A stretch of 8,390 bases of DNA from Actinomycetes bacterium (GCA_023423215.1 JAFAFZ010000043.1:1-8390), one strand, 5' to 3'. Positions 1 through 6,941 are shown, counted from the first letter of the stretch. Numbers and translations: made by a program. The notes: generated from the sequence alone by a model not told the origin.

Positions 1-1812
1 GTGCGGGACTCCCTGCGCACGGTCGTCGAGCTGTGCGAGCAGACGCTGCAGCGGACCGCGTCGACGGACCTCGCCGCGACGCGAGCCGAGCAGCTGGCGG
101 CGCTGGCCGAGGGCCTGACGGGGGCGGTCACCGTTGCCGAGGTCGCCTCCCAGATCACCGACCTGGGCCGTCAGCCGGTCGGCGCGAGCGCCGCCAGCAT
201 CGGACTGGTCGACGACCTGGCGGGCGTGCTGCGGGTCAACCACGGTGCGGACGTCGGCGAGGCGGTGCGCGACCGGTTCGCCAACCCACCGCTCGAGGCG
301 CGCCTGGCCTTCACCGACGCGGCACGCACCGGACGGACCGTGCTGGCCGAGGACTACGACCAGTACCTGGAGCTCTACCCCGACGCGGACGGCGCCACCG
401 CGTCGCTCGGCACCGGCGCACGCGCCGCGCTGCCGCTGAGCGACCACGGCCGCACCATCGGCGCCATCGTCTACGCGTGGGCGACGCCGTGCCGCTTCGA
501 CGACGCCATGCTCTCCAACCTGTCGACGATCGCGAAGATGGCCACGCAGGCGATCCTGCGGGCGCAGCTGAGCGAGGACCAGCTGGCGGACGCCCGCCAC
601 AGCCGCGACCTGGCGGACTTCGCGCAGCGCGTCGCCCGGGTGCGGACGGTCGAGCAGCTGACCGACGTCGTGATCGAGCACGGCGGCGCGCCGGTCGGCT
701 CGGTCGTGACCAACGTCGGCCTGATCGACCACGACCGCCAGACGGTGGCGGCCCGCCCGCACCCCTACTTCGACGAGGACCTGGTCGAGCGGTTCGGGGC
801 ACGCACGATCGAGGACGACCTGCCGGGCATCACCGCGGTGCGCGAGGGCTCGCCCGTCCTGCTGCCGAGCCGGGTCGAGATCGAGCGGGAGTACCCCGGG
901 CGGTTCGCGGACGCGACGCGCGAGGCGGGCCTCGCCGCCACCGCGCACCTGCCCCTCGTCGGCGCCGGCGGTCGCCCGCTCGGCGGCATCGGGTTCGCGT
1001 GGGCCGAGCCCCAGGGCTTCTCGCCGACGGTCGTGGCGACGCTGCGCACGATCGCCGAGCTGTGCTCGCAGACCCTCGAGCGCGTCCGACTCGGCGAGGC
1101 CGAGCACGACCTGGTCGCCAGCCTCCAGGAGCGGGTCGTGCGGCCGCTGCCGCCCGGCCCGGGCCTGTCCATCGCACAGCGCTACCGGCCCGCGACGCGT
1201 TCGGTCGGCATGGGCGGTGACTGGTACGAGGGCATCCCCCTCGTCGACGGCCGCTACGCGCTGGTCGTCGGCGACATCGCCGGGCACGGCATCCACGCCG
1301 TGTCGGACATGATCCAGGTGCGAGCGGTCGTCGGGGCGAAGCTGCGCAGCGGGACGTCGCTGGGTGACCTGTTCTCGCAGGCGACGGGGCTGCTCGACGA
1401 CCGGCTCGAGACCGTGACCGCCACCGCGGGCGTGGTTGTGGTCGACCCCGCGGCGTCGACGTTGAGCTACGTGATGGCGGGGCACCTCCCGCCCGTGGTG
1501 ATCGCGCCCGACGGCACCGCGACCCTGCTCGAGGACGGCCGTCAGCCGCTGCTCGGGCTGCCGATCAGCCCGACGACGCCCGGCGTCGCACCGTTCCCGC
1601 CCGGTTCGTGCCTGGTCGCCTACACCGACGGACTGGTCGAGCGCCGTGAGGAGTCGATCGACGCCTCACTCGACCGCCTCGTCGAGGTCGCCGCACGTGC
1701 CACCGGCGGGGTCGAGCAGGTCGCCGACGAGCTCCTGCGCGAGTGCCTGCAGGGTCGGGACCCGGGTGACGACGTGGCGCTCGTCGTCCTGCGTCACGAA
1801 CCGCCGGACTGA
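1..1812 (+). CDS. GAF-domain SpoIIE/PP2C serine phosphatase (5' partial)
   Basis: Predicted protein-serine phosphatase of the RsbU/SpoIIE type. Family members dephosphorylate STAS anti-anti-sigma factors to release a sigma factor in response to a signal sensed by the N-terminal domains. Visible are two GAF-like sensor domains (about residues 33-190 and 201-362), a short helical linker, and the phosphatase domain (about 370-600). Metal-binding landmarks are GGDWYEG with D407, GDIAGHG with D425, AGHLPP at 493-498, YTDGLVERR with D543, and GDD at 589-591. The first 18 residues (LRTVVELCEQTLQR at 5-18) match the closing helix of the second GAF domain (LRTIAELCSQTLER at 348-361). The window therefore opens at the end of an earlier GAF domain; the GTG at base 1 is an internal codon and the real start is upstream. 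No transmembrane segment is visible, so it is probably cytoplasmic. No anti-sigma or STAS partner is present. The stop (TGA 1810-1812) lies inside the convergent acyltransferase gene. Confidence 0.93.
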   Translation: MRDSLRTVVELCEQTLQRTASTDLAATRAEQLAALAEGLTGAVTVAEVASQITDLGRQPVGASAASIGLVDDLAGVLRVNHGADVGEAVRDRFANPPLEARLAFTDAARTGRTVLAEDYDQYLELYPDADGATASLGTGARAALPLSDHGRTIGAIVYAWATPCRFDDAMLSNLSTIAKMATQAILRAQLSEDQLADARHSRDLADFAQRVARVRTVEQLTDVVIEHGGAPVGSVVTNVGLIDHDRQTVAARPHPYFDEDLVERFGARTIEDDLPGITAVREGSPVLLPSRVEIEREYPGRFADATREAGLAATAHLPLVGAGGRPLGGIGFAWAEPQGFSPTVVATLRTIAELCSQTLERVRLGEAEHDLVASLQERVVRPLPPGPGLSIAQRYRPATRSVGMGGDWYEGIPLVDGRYALVVGDIAGHGIHAVSDMIQVRAVVGAKLRSGTSLGDLFSQATGLLDDRLETVTATAGVVVVDPAASTLSYVMAGHLPPVVIAPDGTATLLEDGRQPLLGLPISPTTPGVAPFPPGSCLVAYTDGLVERREESIDASLDRLVEVAARATGGVEQVADELLRECLQGRDPGDDVALVVLRHEPPD

Positions 1813-3866
1813 GCCGCGGCGCCCTCGGGGGTGCCGCCGCCGTGGTGGGCCGCCCACCACTCGTCGAAGAGCCGCACGGTCTCGGCGCCCATCCACTCCC
1901 GGTAGATCTCGAGCATGCCGTCGGCGTCGATGTGGGTGCCGTCGGGTCGCAGCTCGCGGTCCTGGGCGCGGTCGCCGAGGTGGCCGTCCAGGTCGAGCAC
2001 GCGCACGGTGTCGGGTCGCGCCGCCGCGACCTGGCGCTGGAGCTCGTGGTAGCGGTCCATGCGTGCCGGTTCGGCCTGCGCCCGGTAGGCGGGCAGGTCG
2101 GGCAGGCCCCACCCGCCGACCTCCGGGACCAGCACCAGCACCACCAGCGCGCCACGCGACGCGAGCAGGTCGACCGCCTGGGTCAGCTCCGACACCACGA
2201 ACGCGTCGACCTCGGGATCGCCGATGGACGAGAACTCGTCCGAGCCCGACAGACGGACGTCGGGCACCTCCCACGTGCCGTTCACGATCTGCACCATGAG
2301 CGGCTGCTGCTGGTCGAGCAGACCGGGCCAGGTCTCGGGCCAGTCGGTGCAGCTGGGCGCGGGCACGAGGTCCTTGTCGAAGCGGGCCTCGGCGAAGCGG
2401 GTGATCGCACAGCCCATCTCGGAGTCGCCGCCGACGTCGACGAGTCGGCCGGTCTCGCGCCCCCACGTCGCCATGCCCATCGCGGTGAACAGGCTGGTCG
2501 AGTCGCCGAAGGTCATGACGGTCGGCACGGGCGGGGCGTCCGGCGGCGCGTCCGGCGCTGGCGGCACCGTCGAGACCGTCGGCAGTGAGTCGTAGGACTC
2601 GGCCGCCGTCTCGAAGTCGACCGGCGCCTCGGGCGGGTCGCGCAGCACGACGAAGGCGATCAGCGCCACCGCCAGGATCGACGCGACGGCGAGGCGGGGC
2701 GCCACGCGCGGTCGAGGCCAGCGTCCGCGGCGGATCGGCTGCTCGAGCACGCGGTGCGAGACCTCGGCCAGGACCAGCGTCACCGAGATGCCGACGACGG
2801 CGCGGGGGAGCGCGCCCAGCTCGGGGACCAGCTGCCGGAACGTCAGGAAGATCGGCCAGTGGAAGAGGTAGATCGCGTAGGACCGCCGGCCGAGCCACGT
2901 GAGCGCGGGACCGGCGAGCAGCGAGCGCAACGGCCCCGAGGGCAACGTGCACGCGGTGATCACGACGACGCTGCCGAGCGCGTAGACGCTGAACCCGCCG
3001 TGGTAGAGCCAGCTCGCCGACTGCTCGGTGGTCCACCAAGTGGCGAGCTGAAGGACCAGCACCACGGCACCCGCCAGGGCGACGGTGCCGCGGACCGTCG
3101 TGTTGCGGGCGAGTGCCCGGCGCACGGCCGGCGCAGCGAACGCGACCGCCAGCACGGCGCCCCACAGCAGCTCGGCGGCGCGGGTGTCGGTGCCGAAGTA
3201 GACGCGGTCGTCGGACATCGTGAACAGCAGGGGCAGCGCGGCGGAGAGCACGGCCAGGCCGCCCAGCGTCAGTCCCATCTGGCGGAGCCGGCCGCCCGTC
3301 GCCCGCCAGACGACGACCACGACCACCGGCAGCACCAGGTACAGCTGCTCCTCGATCGCCAGGCTCCAGAAGTGCAGCAACGGCGACGGGGCGGCGAAGA
3401 GGGCGCCGTAGCGGGTGTCCTCGACGATGAAGCGCCAGTTCAGGACCTGCGCGAGCGAGGCCCACGCGTCGCCCAGCAGCGTGGACCGCTGGTCGACGGT
3501 CGCGACGAACACGGCGAAGAGCGTGACGACGGCGAGCACCGTGACCAGCGACGCGGGCAGCAGCCTGCGGAGCCGCTTCGACCAGAACCCGGCCAGGTCG
3601 ACGCGCCCGTCCGACGCGGCGCGCAGCAGCAGGCTGGTGATGAGGAAGCCCGAGAGCGTGAAGAAGGTCGAGACGCCGAGGAACCCGCCCGTCATGACCG
3701 AGAAGCCGCAGTGGTAGAGCAGCACTCCCGCGACGGCCAGGCCTCGCAGCCCGTCGAGCGCGACGAAGTGCGGCAGCCCCGCACCATCCGGTCCGGTGAG
3801 CTGCAGGAACTGCCTGGTCGTCGATCGGCTGACCCGTACCCTCGTCGCCGTCATCGGGGCGCGCAC
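1794..3866 (-). CDS. Acyltransferase-3 (OafA/OatA-like) membrane protein with C-terminal SGNH domain
   Basis: Likely an integral membrane O-acyltransferase that passes acyl groups (commonly acetyl) across the membrane to an external polysaccharide, peptidoglycan or glycolipid; the substrate cannot be told from sequence. The acyltransferase-3 part has the motifs DGLRG (D38), YH (H52), FLGVSTFFTLSGFLIT, RLRRLLPA, HFWSLAIEEQ (H165, E172) and SYAIYLFHWPIF (H336), with about ten hydrophobic segments. An eleventh segment (about 388-408, ending VVLR409) leads through a Pro-rich linker to an SGNH-type domain with FGDS (S456) and a late DGTH (D642, H645), the expected Ser-Asp-His set. The 690-residue length fits the fused OafA class. 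The GTG at 3866 is the longest start; ATG at 3854 (four codons later) is equally plausible, and neither has a clear Shine-Dalgarno. The 3' end overlaps the convergent phosphatase by 19 bp. The gene follows tetR on the same strand after a 101-bp gap, so readthrough is possible. Confidence 0.92.
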   Translation of the reverse strand: MRAPMTATRVRVSRSTTRQFLQLTGPDGAGLPHFVALDGLRGLAVAGVLLYHCGFSVMTGGFLGVSTFFTLSGFLITSLLLRAASDGRVDLAGFWSKRLRRLLPASLVTVLAVVTLFAVFVATVDQRSTLLGDAWASLAQVLNWRFIVEDTRYGALFAAPSPLLHFWSLAIEEQLYLVLPVVVVVVWRATGGRLRQMGLTLGGLAVLSAALPLLFTMSDDRVYFGTDTRAAELLWGAVLAVAFAAPAVRRALARNTTVRGTVALAGAVVLVLQLATWWTTEQSASWLYHGGFSVYALGSVVVITACTLPSGPLRSLLAGPALTWLGRRSYAIYLFHWPIFLTFRQLVPELGALPRAVVGISVTLVLAEVSHRVLEQPIRRGRWPRPRVAPRLAVASILAVALIAFVVLRDPPEAPVDFETAAESYDSLPTVSTVPPAPDAPPDAPPVPTVMTFGDSTSLFTAMGMATWGRETGRLVDVGGDSEMGCAITRFAEARFDKDLVPAPSCTDWPETWPGLLDQQQPLMVQIVNGTWEVPDVRLSGSDEFSSIGDPEVDAFVVSELTQAVDLLASRGALVVLVLVPEVGGWGLPDLPAYRAQAEPARMDRYHELQRQVAAARPDTVRVLDLDGHLGDRAQDRELRPDGTHIDADGMLEIYREWMGAETVRLFDEWWAAHHGGGTPEGAAAQSGGS
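1842..1860 (+). terminator. candidate terminator hairpin for the phosphatase gene
   Basis: Inverted repeat with 9-base arms GTGGTGGGC / GCCCACCAC separated by one base, centred about 40 bases past the phosphatase stop codon. As RNA it would fold as an 8-bp stem with a 3-base loop. No U-tract follows, so it would be a GC hairpin without the classical tail. It lies within the coding sequence of the convergent acyltransferase (around its C-terminal WWAAHH residues), so the symmetry may partly be a codon coincidence. Confidence 0.35.
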
Positions 3867-3898
3867 GGGTCGAGCTGGAATTGATCCATGTGTTTGAG

Positions 3899-3927
3899 AA
3901 CGTAGGAGTCGGCGCGCGTGGTCGCAA
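3899..3927 (-). promoter_or_regulatory. candidate promoter for the acyltransferase gene
   Basis: Read on the minus strand, TTGCGA (3927-3922) is followed after exactly 17 bases by TACGTT (3904-3899). This gives 4 of 6 matches to the -35 consensus and the full TANNNT core of the -10. Transcription would start near 3892, leaving a leader of about 26 bases to GTG 3866 or 38 to ATG 3854. The 101-bp gap between the tetR stop and this gene is locally more AT-rich than its surroundings. The call rests on consensus matching only. Confidence 0.35.
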
Positions 3928-3967
3928 GGACCGTCGGGCCTGTGGGGATGTGAACTGCGTCTCGTCC

Positions 3968-4603
3968 CTACCCGGTCGCCGGCGCGGAGAGTGCACCGAC
4001 GCTCAGGTCGACCAGGTTGCGGGCGAACGCATCGTCGCTGGAGAGCCGGCGGACCGCGTCGGGGTCGTCCAGGATGCGTGCACGGTTGGCGCAGATGTGG
4101 ATGCCCGACATCGCGACGAACCAGACGCGTTCGCCGGCGACCTCCTCGGGCATGTGCCGCGCGACGTGCGCGAACACGGCCCGGCCGACCGCGACGGCGA
4201 GCGAGGCGGTCTCCTCGGAGAGGGTCTCCAGGCTGAGCTGGGGGTTCGAGATCAGGTCGGACAGCACCCGGATCCAGGAGCGCTCGCCGGGACCGACCGC
4301 GACGTACGCGGCGTAGGGGAGGACGTAGGCCTCGACCAGACCGCGGAAGTCGGCCCCTTCCAGCCCGCCGGCCCGCTCGAGCACCGCCTCCTGGAGCGCC
4401 AGGATCCGGGGGCTGTGCCGATCCGCGAGCGCACGCACCAGGCCCTCGCGGTCGCCGAAGTAGTACTGCACCGCGGCGACGTTGCGCTGGTCCGCCGCCA
4501 GCCGGATCTGGCGGAGGGACACGTTGGCGACGCCGTGGCGGCCGAAGAGGTCCTGCGCCACGTCGAGCAACCGCTCACGGGTCTGGTCACCCCTGCTCGC
4601 CAT
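3968..4603 (-). CDS. TetR/AcrR-family transcriptional repressor
   Basis: A 211-residue protein with a typical TetR layout. The N-terminal DNA-binding domain spans about residues 7-58: TRERLLDVAQDLFGRHGVAN, then a helix-turn-helix with SLRQIRLAAD and the family signature VQYYFGDREGLVRAL. The remainder is a mostly helical ligand-binding/dimerisation domain of normal length, whose ligand cannot be predicted. ATG 4603 is chosen because it sits directly before the conserved domain; upstream extension in this frame gives Arg/Pro-rich shadow sequence. A TACCAT hexamer lies 8 bases before the ATG, so the mRNA may be leaderless. The gene is divergent from the patatin-like lipase with only 80 bp between start codons. 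That is the usual arrangement for a local repressor controlling itself and its neighbour; this regulatory link is inferred. The stop is TAG at 3970-3968. Confidence 0.93.
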   Translation of the reverse strand: MASRGDQTRERLLDVAQDLFGRHGVANVSLRQIRLAADQRNVAAVQYYFGDREGLVRALADRHSPRILALQEAVLERAGGLEGADFRGLVEAYVLPYAAYVAVGPGERSWIRVLSDLISNPQLSLETLSEETASLAVAVGRAVFAHVARHMPEEVAGERVWFVAMSGIHICANRARILDDPDAVRRLSSDDAFARNLVDLSVGALSAPATG

Positions 4604-4611
4604 GGCGGCCG

Positions 4612-4617
4612 ATGGTA
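4612..4617 (-). promoter_or_regulatory. candidate -10 element of the tetR gene (leaderless)
   Basis: On the minus strand TACCAT fits the TANNNT -10 core and ends 8 bases before the ATG at 4603, placing the predicted transcript start at or next to the start codon. No Shine-Dalgarno is present before that ATG, which agrees with a leaderless mRNA. No good -35 hexamer is seen. Confidence 0.4.
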
Positions 4618-4619
4618 GG

Positions 4620-4631
4620 ACGGGCGCCCGT
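4620..4631. promoter_or_regulatory. perfect 12-bp palindrome, candidate TetR operator
   Basis: ACGGGCGCCCGT is a perfect palindrome, 2 bases upstream of the candidate tetR -10 and inside its -10/-35 spacer. TetR dimers bind short inverted repeats placed this way, and the site could also affect the divergent patatin promoter about 40 bp away. In GC-rich DNA a 12-bp palindrome can arise by chance, so the position is the main support. Confidence 0.4.
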
Positions 4632-4663
4632 GGCGGGAGCGGAGATCGGTCGCGTCCCCGGCG

Positions 4664-4677
4664 ACGCTCGGTAGCGT
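4664..4677. promoter_or_regulatory. inverted repeat overlapping the patatin -10 element
   Basis: Arms ACGCT (4664-4668) and AGCGT (4673-4677) flank CGGT. The right arm overlaps TAGCGT (4672-4677), a TANNNT -10 match ending 6 bases before ATG 4684. That places the predicted transcript start at the A of the start codon, so this promoter would give a leaderless patatin mRNA. The overlap would let a bound repressor block the promoter, but the arms are short. Confidence 0.4.
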
Positions 4678-4683
4678 GCCGCC

Positions 4684-5733
4684 ATGGCCCCCACCGCCGA
4701 CGACGCCCCGCCCGACGCGCTCCCCGAGGTGCTGCCCGGTGCCTCGCCGCAGCCCGTCCCCACGGCGCTCGCGCCCGACCAGCCGGTGGCCGCCGGTTCG
4801 GGGTCGAGCGGTGTGGCGGACGACGACCTGGCGCTGCCGATCTCGTTCGAGGCACGGCGCGGCGAGGGACACGACCGGACCCTCGTGCTCGGCGGCGGCG
4901 GGCTGTTCTTCGTCGCGTGGCAGATCGCCTACCTGCACGGGGTGCAGCGCCGGGGTGTCGACCTGCGTCGGGCCGAGCTGGTCGTGGGGACCTCGGCCGG
5001 GTCGATCGTGGCGTCGATCCTGACCGCAGGGAGGCTGCACCGCTTCGCCACGAAGGTGGACCTGCTCGCCAAGGTGCCGTCGCTCGTCGCCGCGCTCGCA
5101 CCGACCGCCGAACTGCACCCGAGCCAGGTGCGAGCCCGGGACACGTTCGCGCTGGCGACCGATGCCGAGTCGACGACGATCCGGTCGATCGGCCACGCGG
5201 CGCTCGCCGCGCAGGCGCCGTCCGCCGCGGCGACCCAGCGCAACATCGGGTTCGTGATGGGCGTGCGCAAGTGGTCGGACACGTCGCTGCGGGTGTCGAC
5301 GGTCGACGCGTACACGGGCGAGCGGCTGGTGCTGCGCGCCGAGCACGGGCTGACGCTGCCCCGCGCCGCCGCGGCCAGCGCGGCCGTGCCGGGGCTGTTC
5401 TCGCCGGTGCAGGTGGGGGACCGGCGGTGCATGGACGGGGGAGTGAGCGGCACGGGCCTGCACAGCGACCTGGTCGCCGGGTCGGCCCGTGCGATCGTCG
5501 TGTCGCTGGTGGGTGGGGCGACCTCGCACCCGGCCGGCATGACGTCGGCGGCGGACGGTCAGCTCGCCGAGATCGACCACCTGCGTGCGAGCGGGACGGC
5601 CGTGCACGTCGCCGGTCCGAGCAGCGTCTCGCCCGAGCAGCTGATGGACCCGACCCAGCTCAGCGCCGCGCTCGAGCTGGGCGAGGAGCGCGCCGAGGCC
5701 GATGCTGCTGCGCTGCTCGATCTCTGGGGCTGA
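4684..5733 (+). CDS. patatin-like phospholipase family protein
   Basis: A 349-residue patatin-family lipid acyl hydrolase, expected to cleave acyl chains from phospholipids or related esters with a Ser-Asp dyad. Residues 1-58 are a Pro/Ala/Asp-rich tail without a signal peptide or membrane segment. The fold then begins with the oxyanion-loop glycines GGGG (70-73) and AWQIAYLHGVQRRGVDLRRAELVV, the nucleophile elbow GTSAGS (S104), and later the catalytic DGG (D251-G253). The order and spacing of these motifs are those of the family. One oddity is that the glycine usually found three residues after the GGGG run is Phe76 here. ATG 4684 is supported by a well-placed TAGCGT -10 element and the lack of any Shine-Dalgarno, implying a leaderless mRNA. 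It is transcribed away from tetR and is likely under its control. The natural substrate is unknown. Confidence 0.92.
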   Translation: MAPTADDAPPDALPEVLPGASPQPVPTALAPDQPVAAGSGSSGVADDDLALPISFEARRGEGHDRTLVLGGGGLFFVAWQIAYLHGVQRRGVDLRRAELVVGTSAGSIVASILTAGRLHRFATKVDLLAKVPSLVAALAPTAELHPSQVRARDTFALATDAESTTIRSIGHAALAAQAPSAAATQRNIGFVMGVRKWSDTSLRVSTVDAYTGERLVLRAEHGLTLPRAAAASAAVPGLFSPVQVGDRRCMDGGVSGTGLHSDLVAGSARAIVVSLVGGATSHPAGMTSAADGQLAEIDHLRASGTAVHVAGPSSVSPEQLMDPTQLSAALELGEERAEADAAALLDLWG

Positions 5734-5783
5734 GGCCGGCCCGTCCCTGCGCCCCGCACCGCCCCTCACCGCGCCGCACCGGC

Positions 5784-5818
5784 CCGCACCCGGTCCTCCC
5801 CTCCTGAACCGGGTGCGG
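5784..5818 (+). terminator. strong inverted repeat, likely terminator after the patatin gene
   Basis: Perfect 11-base arms CCGCACCCGGT (5784-5794) and ACCGGGTGCGG (5808-5818) flank a pyrimidine-rich 13-base loop. It lies 50 bases past the patatin stop, in the convergent gap with the oxidoreductase gene, and could end transcription from either side. There is no U-tract on the plus side, as is common for GC-rich actinobacterial hairpins. The left arm also holds the third of three CCGCACC copies (5753, 5774, 5784). Confidence 0.6.
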
Positions 5819-5821
5819 AAC

Positions 5822-5839
5822 TGCACGTCCTGGCGTGCA
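5822..5839. terminator. small inverted repeat in the convergent gap
   Basis: Arms TGCACG (5822-5827) and CGTGCA (5834-5839) with a 6-base loop, placed between two larger hairpins. It may add to bidirectional termination or be incidental. Confidence 0.3.
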
Positions 5840-5844
5840 CGTCT

Positions 5845-5868
5845 GCGCCCGCTTCGTCGGGCGGGCGC
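5845..5868 (-). terminator. inverted repeat just past the oxidoreductase stop, likely terminator
   Basis: Perfect 8-base arms GCGCCCGC (5845-5852) and GCGGGCGC (5861-5868) with an 8-base loop, starting 4 bases after the stop codon of the minus-strand oxidoreductase (TGA 5875-5873). The position and stem strength fit an intrinsic-type terminator without a U-tract. Confidence 0.5.
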
Positions 5869-5872
5869 CGCG

Positions 5873-6847
5873 TCAGAAGGCGGCGGACAGCGTCTCGCCG
5901 AGCAGGTGCACCCGCTCGGGCAGGTGCGTGTTCGCCGGCATGGAGACCGTGAAGCCGTCCAGGCCGAGCGCCGACCACTCGGTGAAGCGCTCGGCGACGG
6001 TGTCGGGGTCGCCGACGGTGATGCGGTCCTCGAGCATCGACTTCAGCTCGTCGGGCAGCGTCGACCAGTCCATGCCACGCGTCGCCAGGTAGGCGTCGCG
6101 TTCGGCCTGCGCCTGGGCGGTCGTCGGCGCGATGCAGACGACGCGGTTCCACGAGAGCGCGATCTCGGAGCGGTCGCGGCCGAGCCGCTCGCAGTGCTCG
6201 GCGAGCGCCTCGACCTTGCGGGGGACCTCGTCGGGTTCGCAGGTCAGGTTCCCCATGTCCGCGTACTGGGCGACCATGCGCAGCGTCTTGCGCTCGCCGC
6301 TGCCGCCGATCATCACGGGGATGCGCGAGATCGGCGCCGGCTGGTTGATGGCGTCGACGACGGCGTAGTGCTCGCCGTGGAGGGTCGGCCGCTCGTCGCG
6401 CAGCATCGGCAGGATGATGCGCAGCGCCTCCTCGAGCTTCTCGAAGCGCTCGGTGAACGTGCCGAACTCGATGCCGAAGGCGTCGTGCTCGAGCTCGAAC
6501 CAGCCGGACCCGATTCCCAGCTGTGCGCGGCCTCCCGAGATGATGTCGAGCGTCGTGACGGTCTTCGCCAGGATCGCCGGGTTGCGGTAGGTGTTGCCGG
6601 TGACCAGCGTGCCGAGGCGCACCTTCGAGGTCACCGCCGCCAGCCCGCCGAGCAGCGTGTACGCCTCGAGCATGAAGTCGTCCGGGTCGCCCAGCAGCGG
6701 CAGTTGGTAGAAGTGGTCCATCACCAGGACGGTGTCGAAGCCCGAGGAGTCGGCGGCGCGGGCTGCGTCGGCGACGATCGGGAAGATCTGCGCCGGATCG
6801 CCGCCCGGGTACGTGAAGCTGGGGATCTGCAGGCCGAGTCGGGTCAT
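5873..6847 (-). CDS. LLM-class F420-dependent oxidoreductase (Rv1855c-like)
   Basis: A 324-residue luciferase-like monooxygenase-superfamily enzyme. From overall resemblance it belongs with the actinobacterial F420-dependent group that includes mycobacterial Rv1855c; such enzymes use reduced coenzyme F420 for hydride transfer, and the substrate is not predictable. Recognisable segments in order are LGLQIPSFTYPGG at the N-terminus, FDTVLVMDHFYQLP, VRLGTLVTGNTYRNPAILAKTV, LDIISGGRAQLGIGSGWF, the IPVMIGGSGERKTLRMVAQYAD block, and ITVGDPDTVAERFTEW near the C-terminus. It has no signal peptide or membrane segment, so it is probably cytoplasmic. ATG 6847 is preferred because it opens directly onto the conserved first strand; an in-frame TTG at 6859 would add four residues. 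No Shine-Dalgarno is visible, and a TTGACT hexamer ending 6 bases before the ATG is a poor -10. It follows the serine hydrolase on the same strand after 102 bp, so the two may or may not be cotranscribed. Confidence 0.93.
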   Translation of the reverse strand: MTRLGLQIPSFTYPGGDPAQIFPIVADAARAADSSGFDTVLVMDHFYQLPLLGDPDDFMLEAYTLLGGLAAVTSKVRLGTLVTGNTYRNPAILAKTVTTLDIISGGRAQLGIGSGWFELEHDAFGIEFGTFTERFEKLEEALRIILPMLRDERPTLHGEHYAVVDAINQPAPISRIPVMIGGSGERKTLRMVAQYADMGNLTCEPDEVPRKVEALAEHCERLGRDRSEIALSWNRVVCIAPTTAQAQAERDAYLATRGMDWSTLPDELKSMLEDRITVGDPDTVAERFTEWSALGLDGFTVSMPANTHLPERVHLLGETLSAAF

Positions 6848-6883
6848 GTCTGCAGTCAACCACCCGCCCGATCGCCGTGCGCT

Positions 6884-6913
6884 GCGGAGCGGTGGTCCGC
6901 CGGAGCGCTCCGC
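6884..6913. repeat. clustered CGGAGCG half-sites (inverted repeat / palindrome)
   Basis: The gap upstream of the oxidoreductase carries GCGGAGCG (6884-6891) and its inverse CGCTCCGC (6906-6913), giving 8-base arms and a 14-base loop. The second copy is itself part of the perfect 12-bp palindrome CGGAGCGCTCCG (6901-6912). The result is three copies of CGGAGCG in 30 bp. It could be an operator for the oxidoreductase (start at 6847) or a terminator for the serine hydrolase (stop at 6950). Confidence 0.4.
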
Positions 6914-6941
6914 CCGCCTGCGCCGCCGCAGCGTGGGCGGG
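6913..6941 (-). terminator. weak GC hairpin past the serine hydrolase stop
   Basis: Arms CCCGCC (6913-6918) and GGCGGG (6936-6941) enclose 17 bases that hold a second small stem (TGCG/CGCA). It starts 8 bases beyond the hydrolase stop on the minus strand. It is GC-rich without a U-tract and may be only base composition. Confidence 0.25.

Noticed and set aside
2754..3884. 376-codon plus-strand frame antisense to the acyltransferase
   Set aside because: Composition is charged and repetitive (Arg, Gln, Asp, Glu, Gly), typical of the antisense of hydrophobic membrane codons, with no domain.
3920..3932. small hairpin GGTC/GACC between tetR and the acyltransferase gene
   Set aside because: Four-base arms are too weak for a terminator and overlap the candidate -35 element.
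1666..3996. 776-codon open frame on the minus strand over the acyltransferase gene
   Set aside because: Its translation is Arg/Pro/Ala-rich without domain motifs, while the frame at 1794-3866 carries all acyltransferase-3 and SGNH motifs. It is a GC-bias shadow.
4604..5101. N-terminal extension of the TetR reading frame upstream of ATG 4603
   Set aside because: The added residues are Arg/Pro/Ala-rich and would overlap the patatin start and the shared promoter region; TetR proteins begin close to the helix-turn-helix domain.
4252..5826. 524-codon minus-strand frame antisense to the patatin gene
   Set aside because: No recognisable domain; the opposite strand carries the complete patatin motif set in order.
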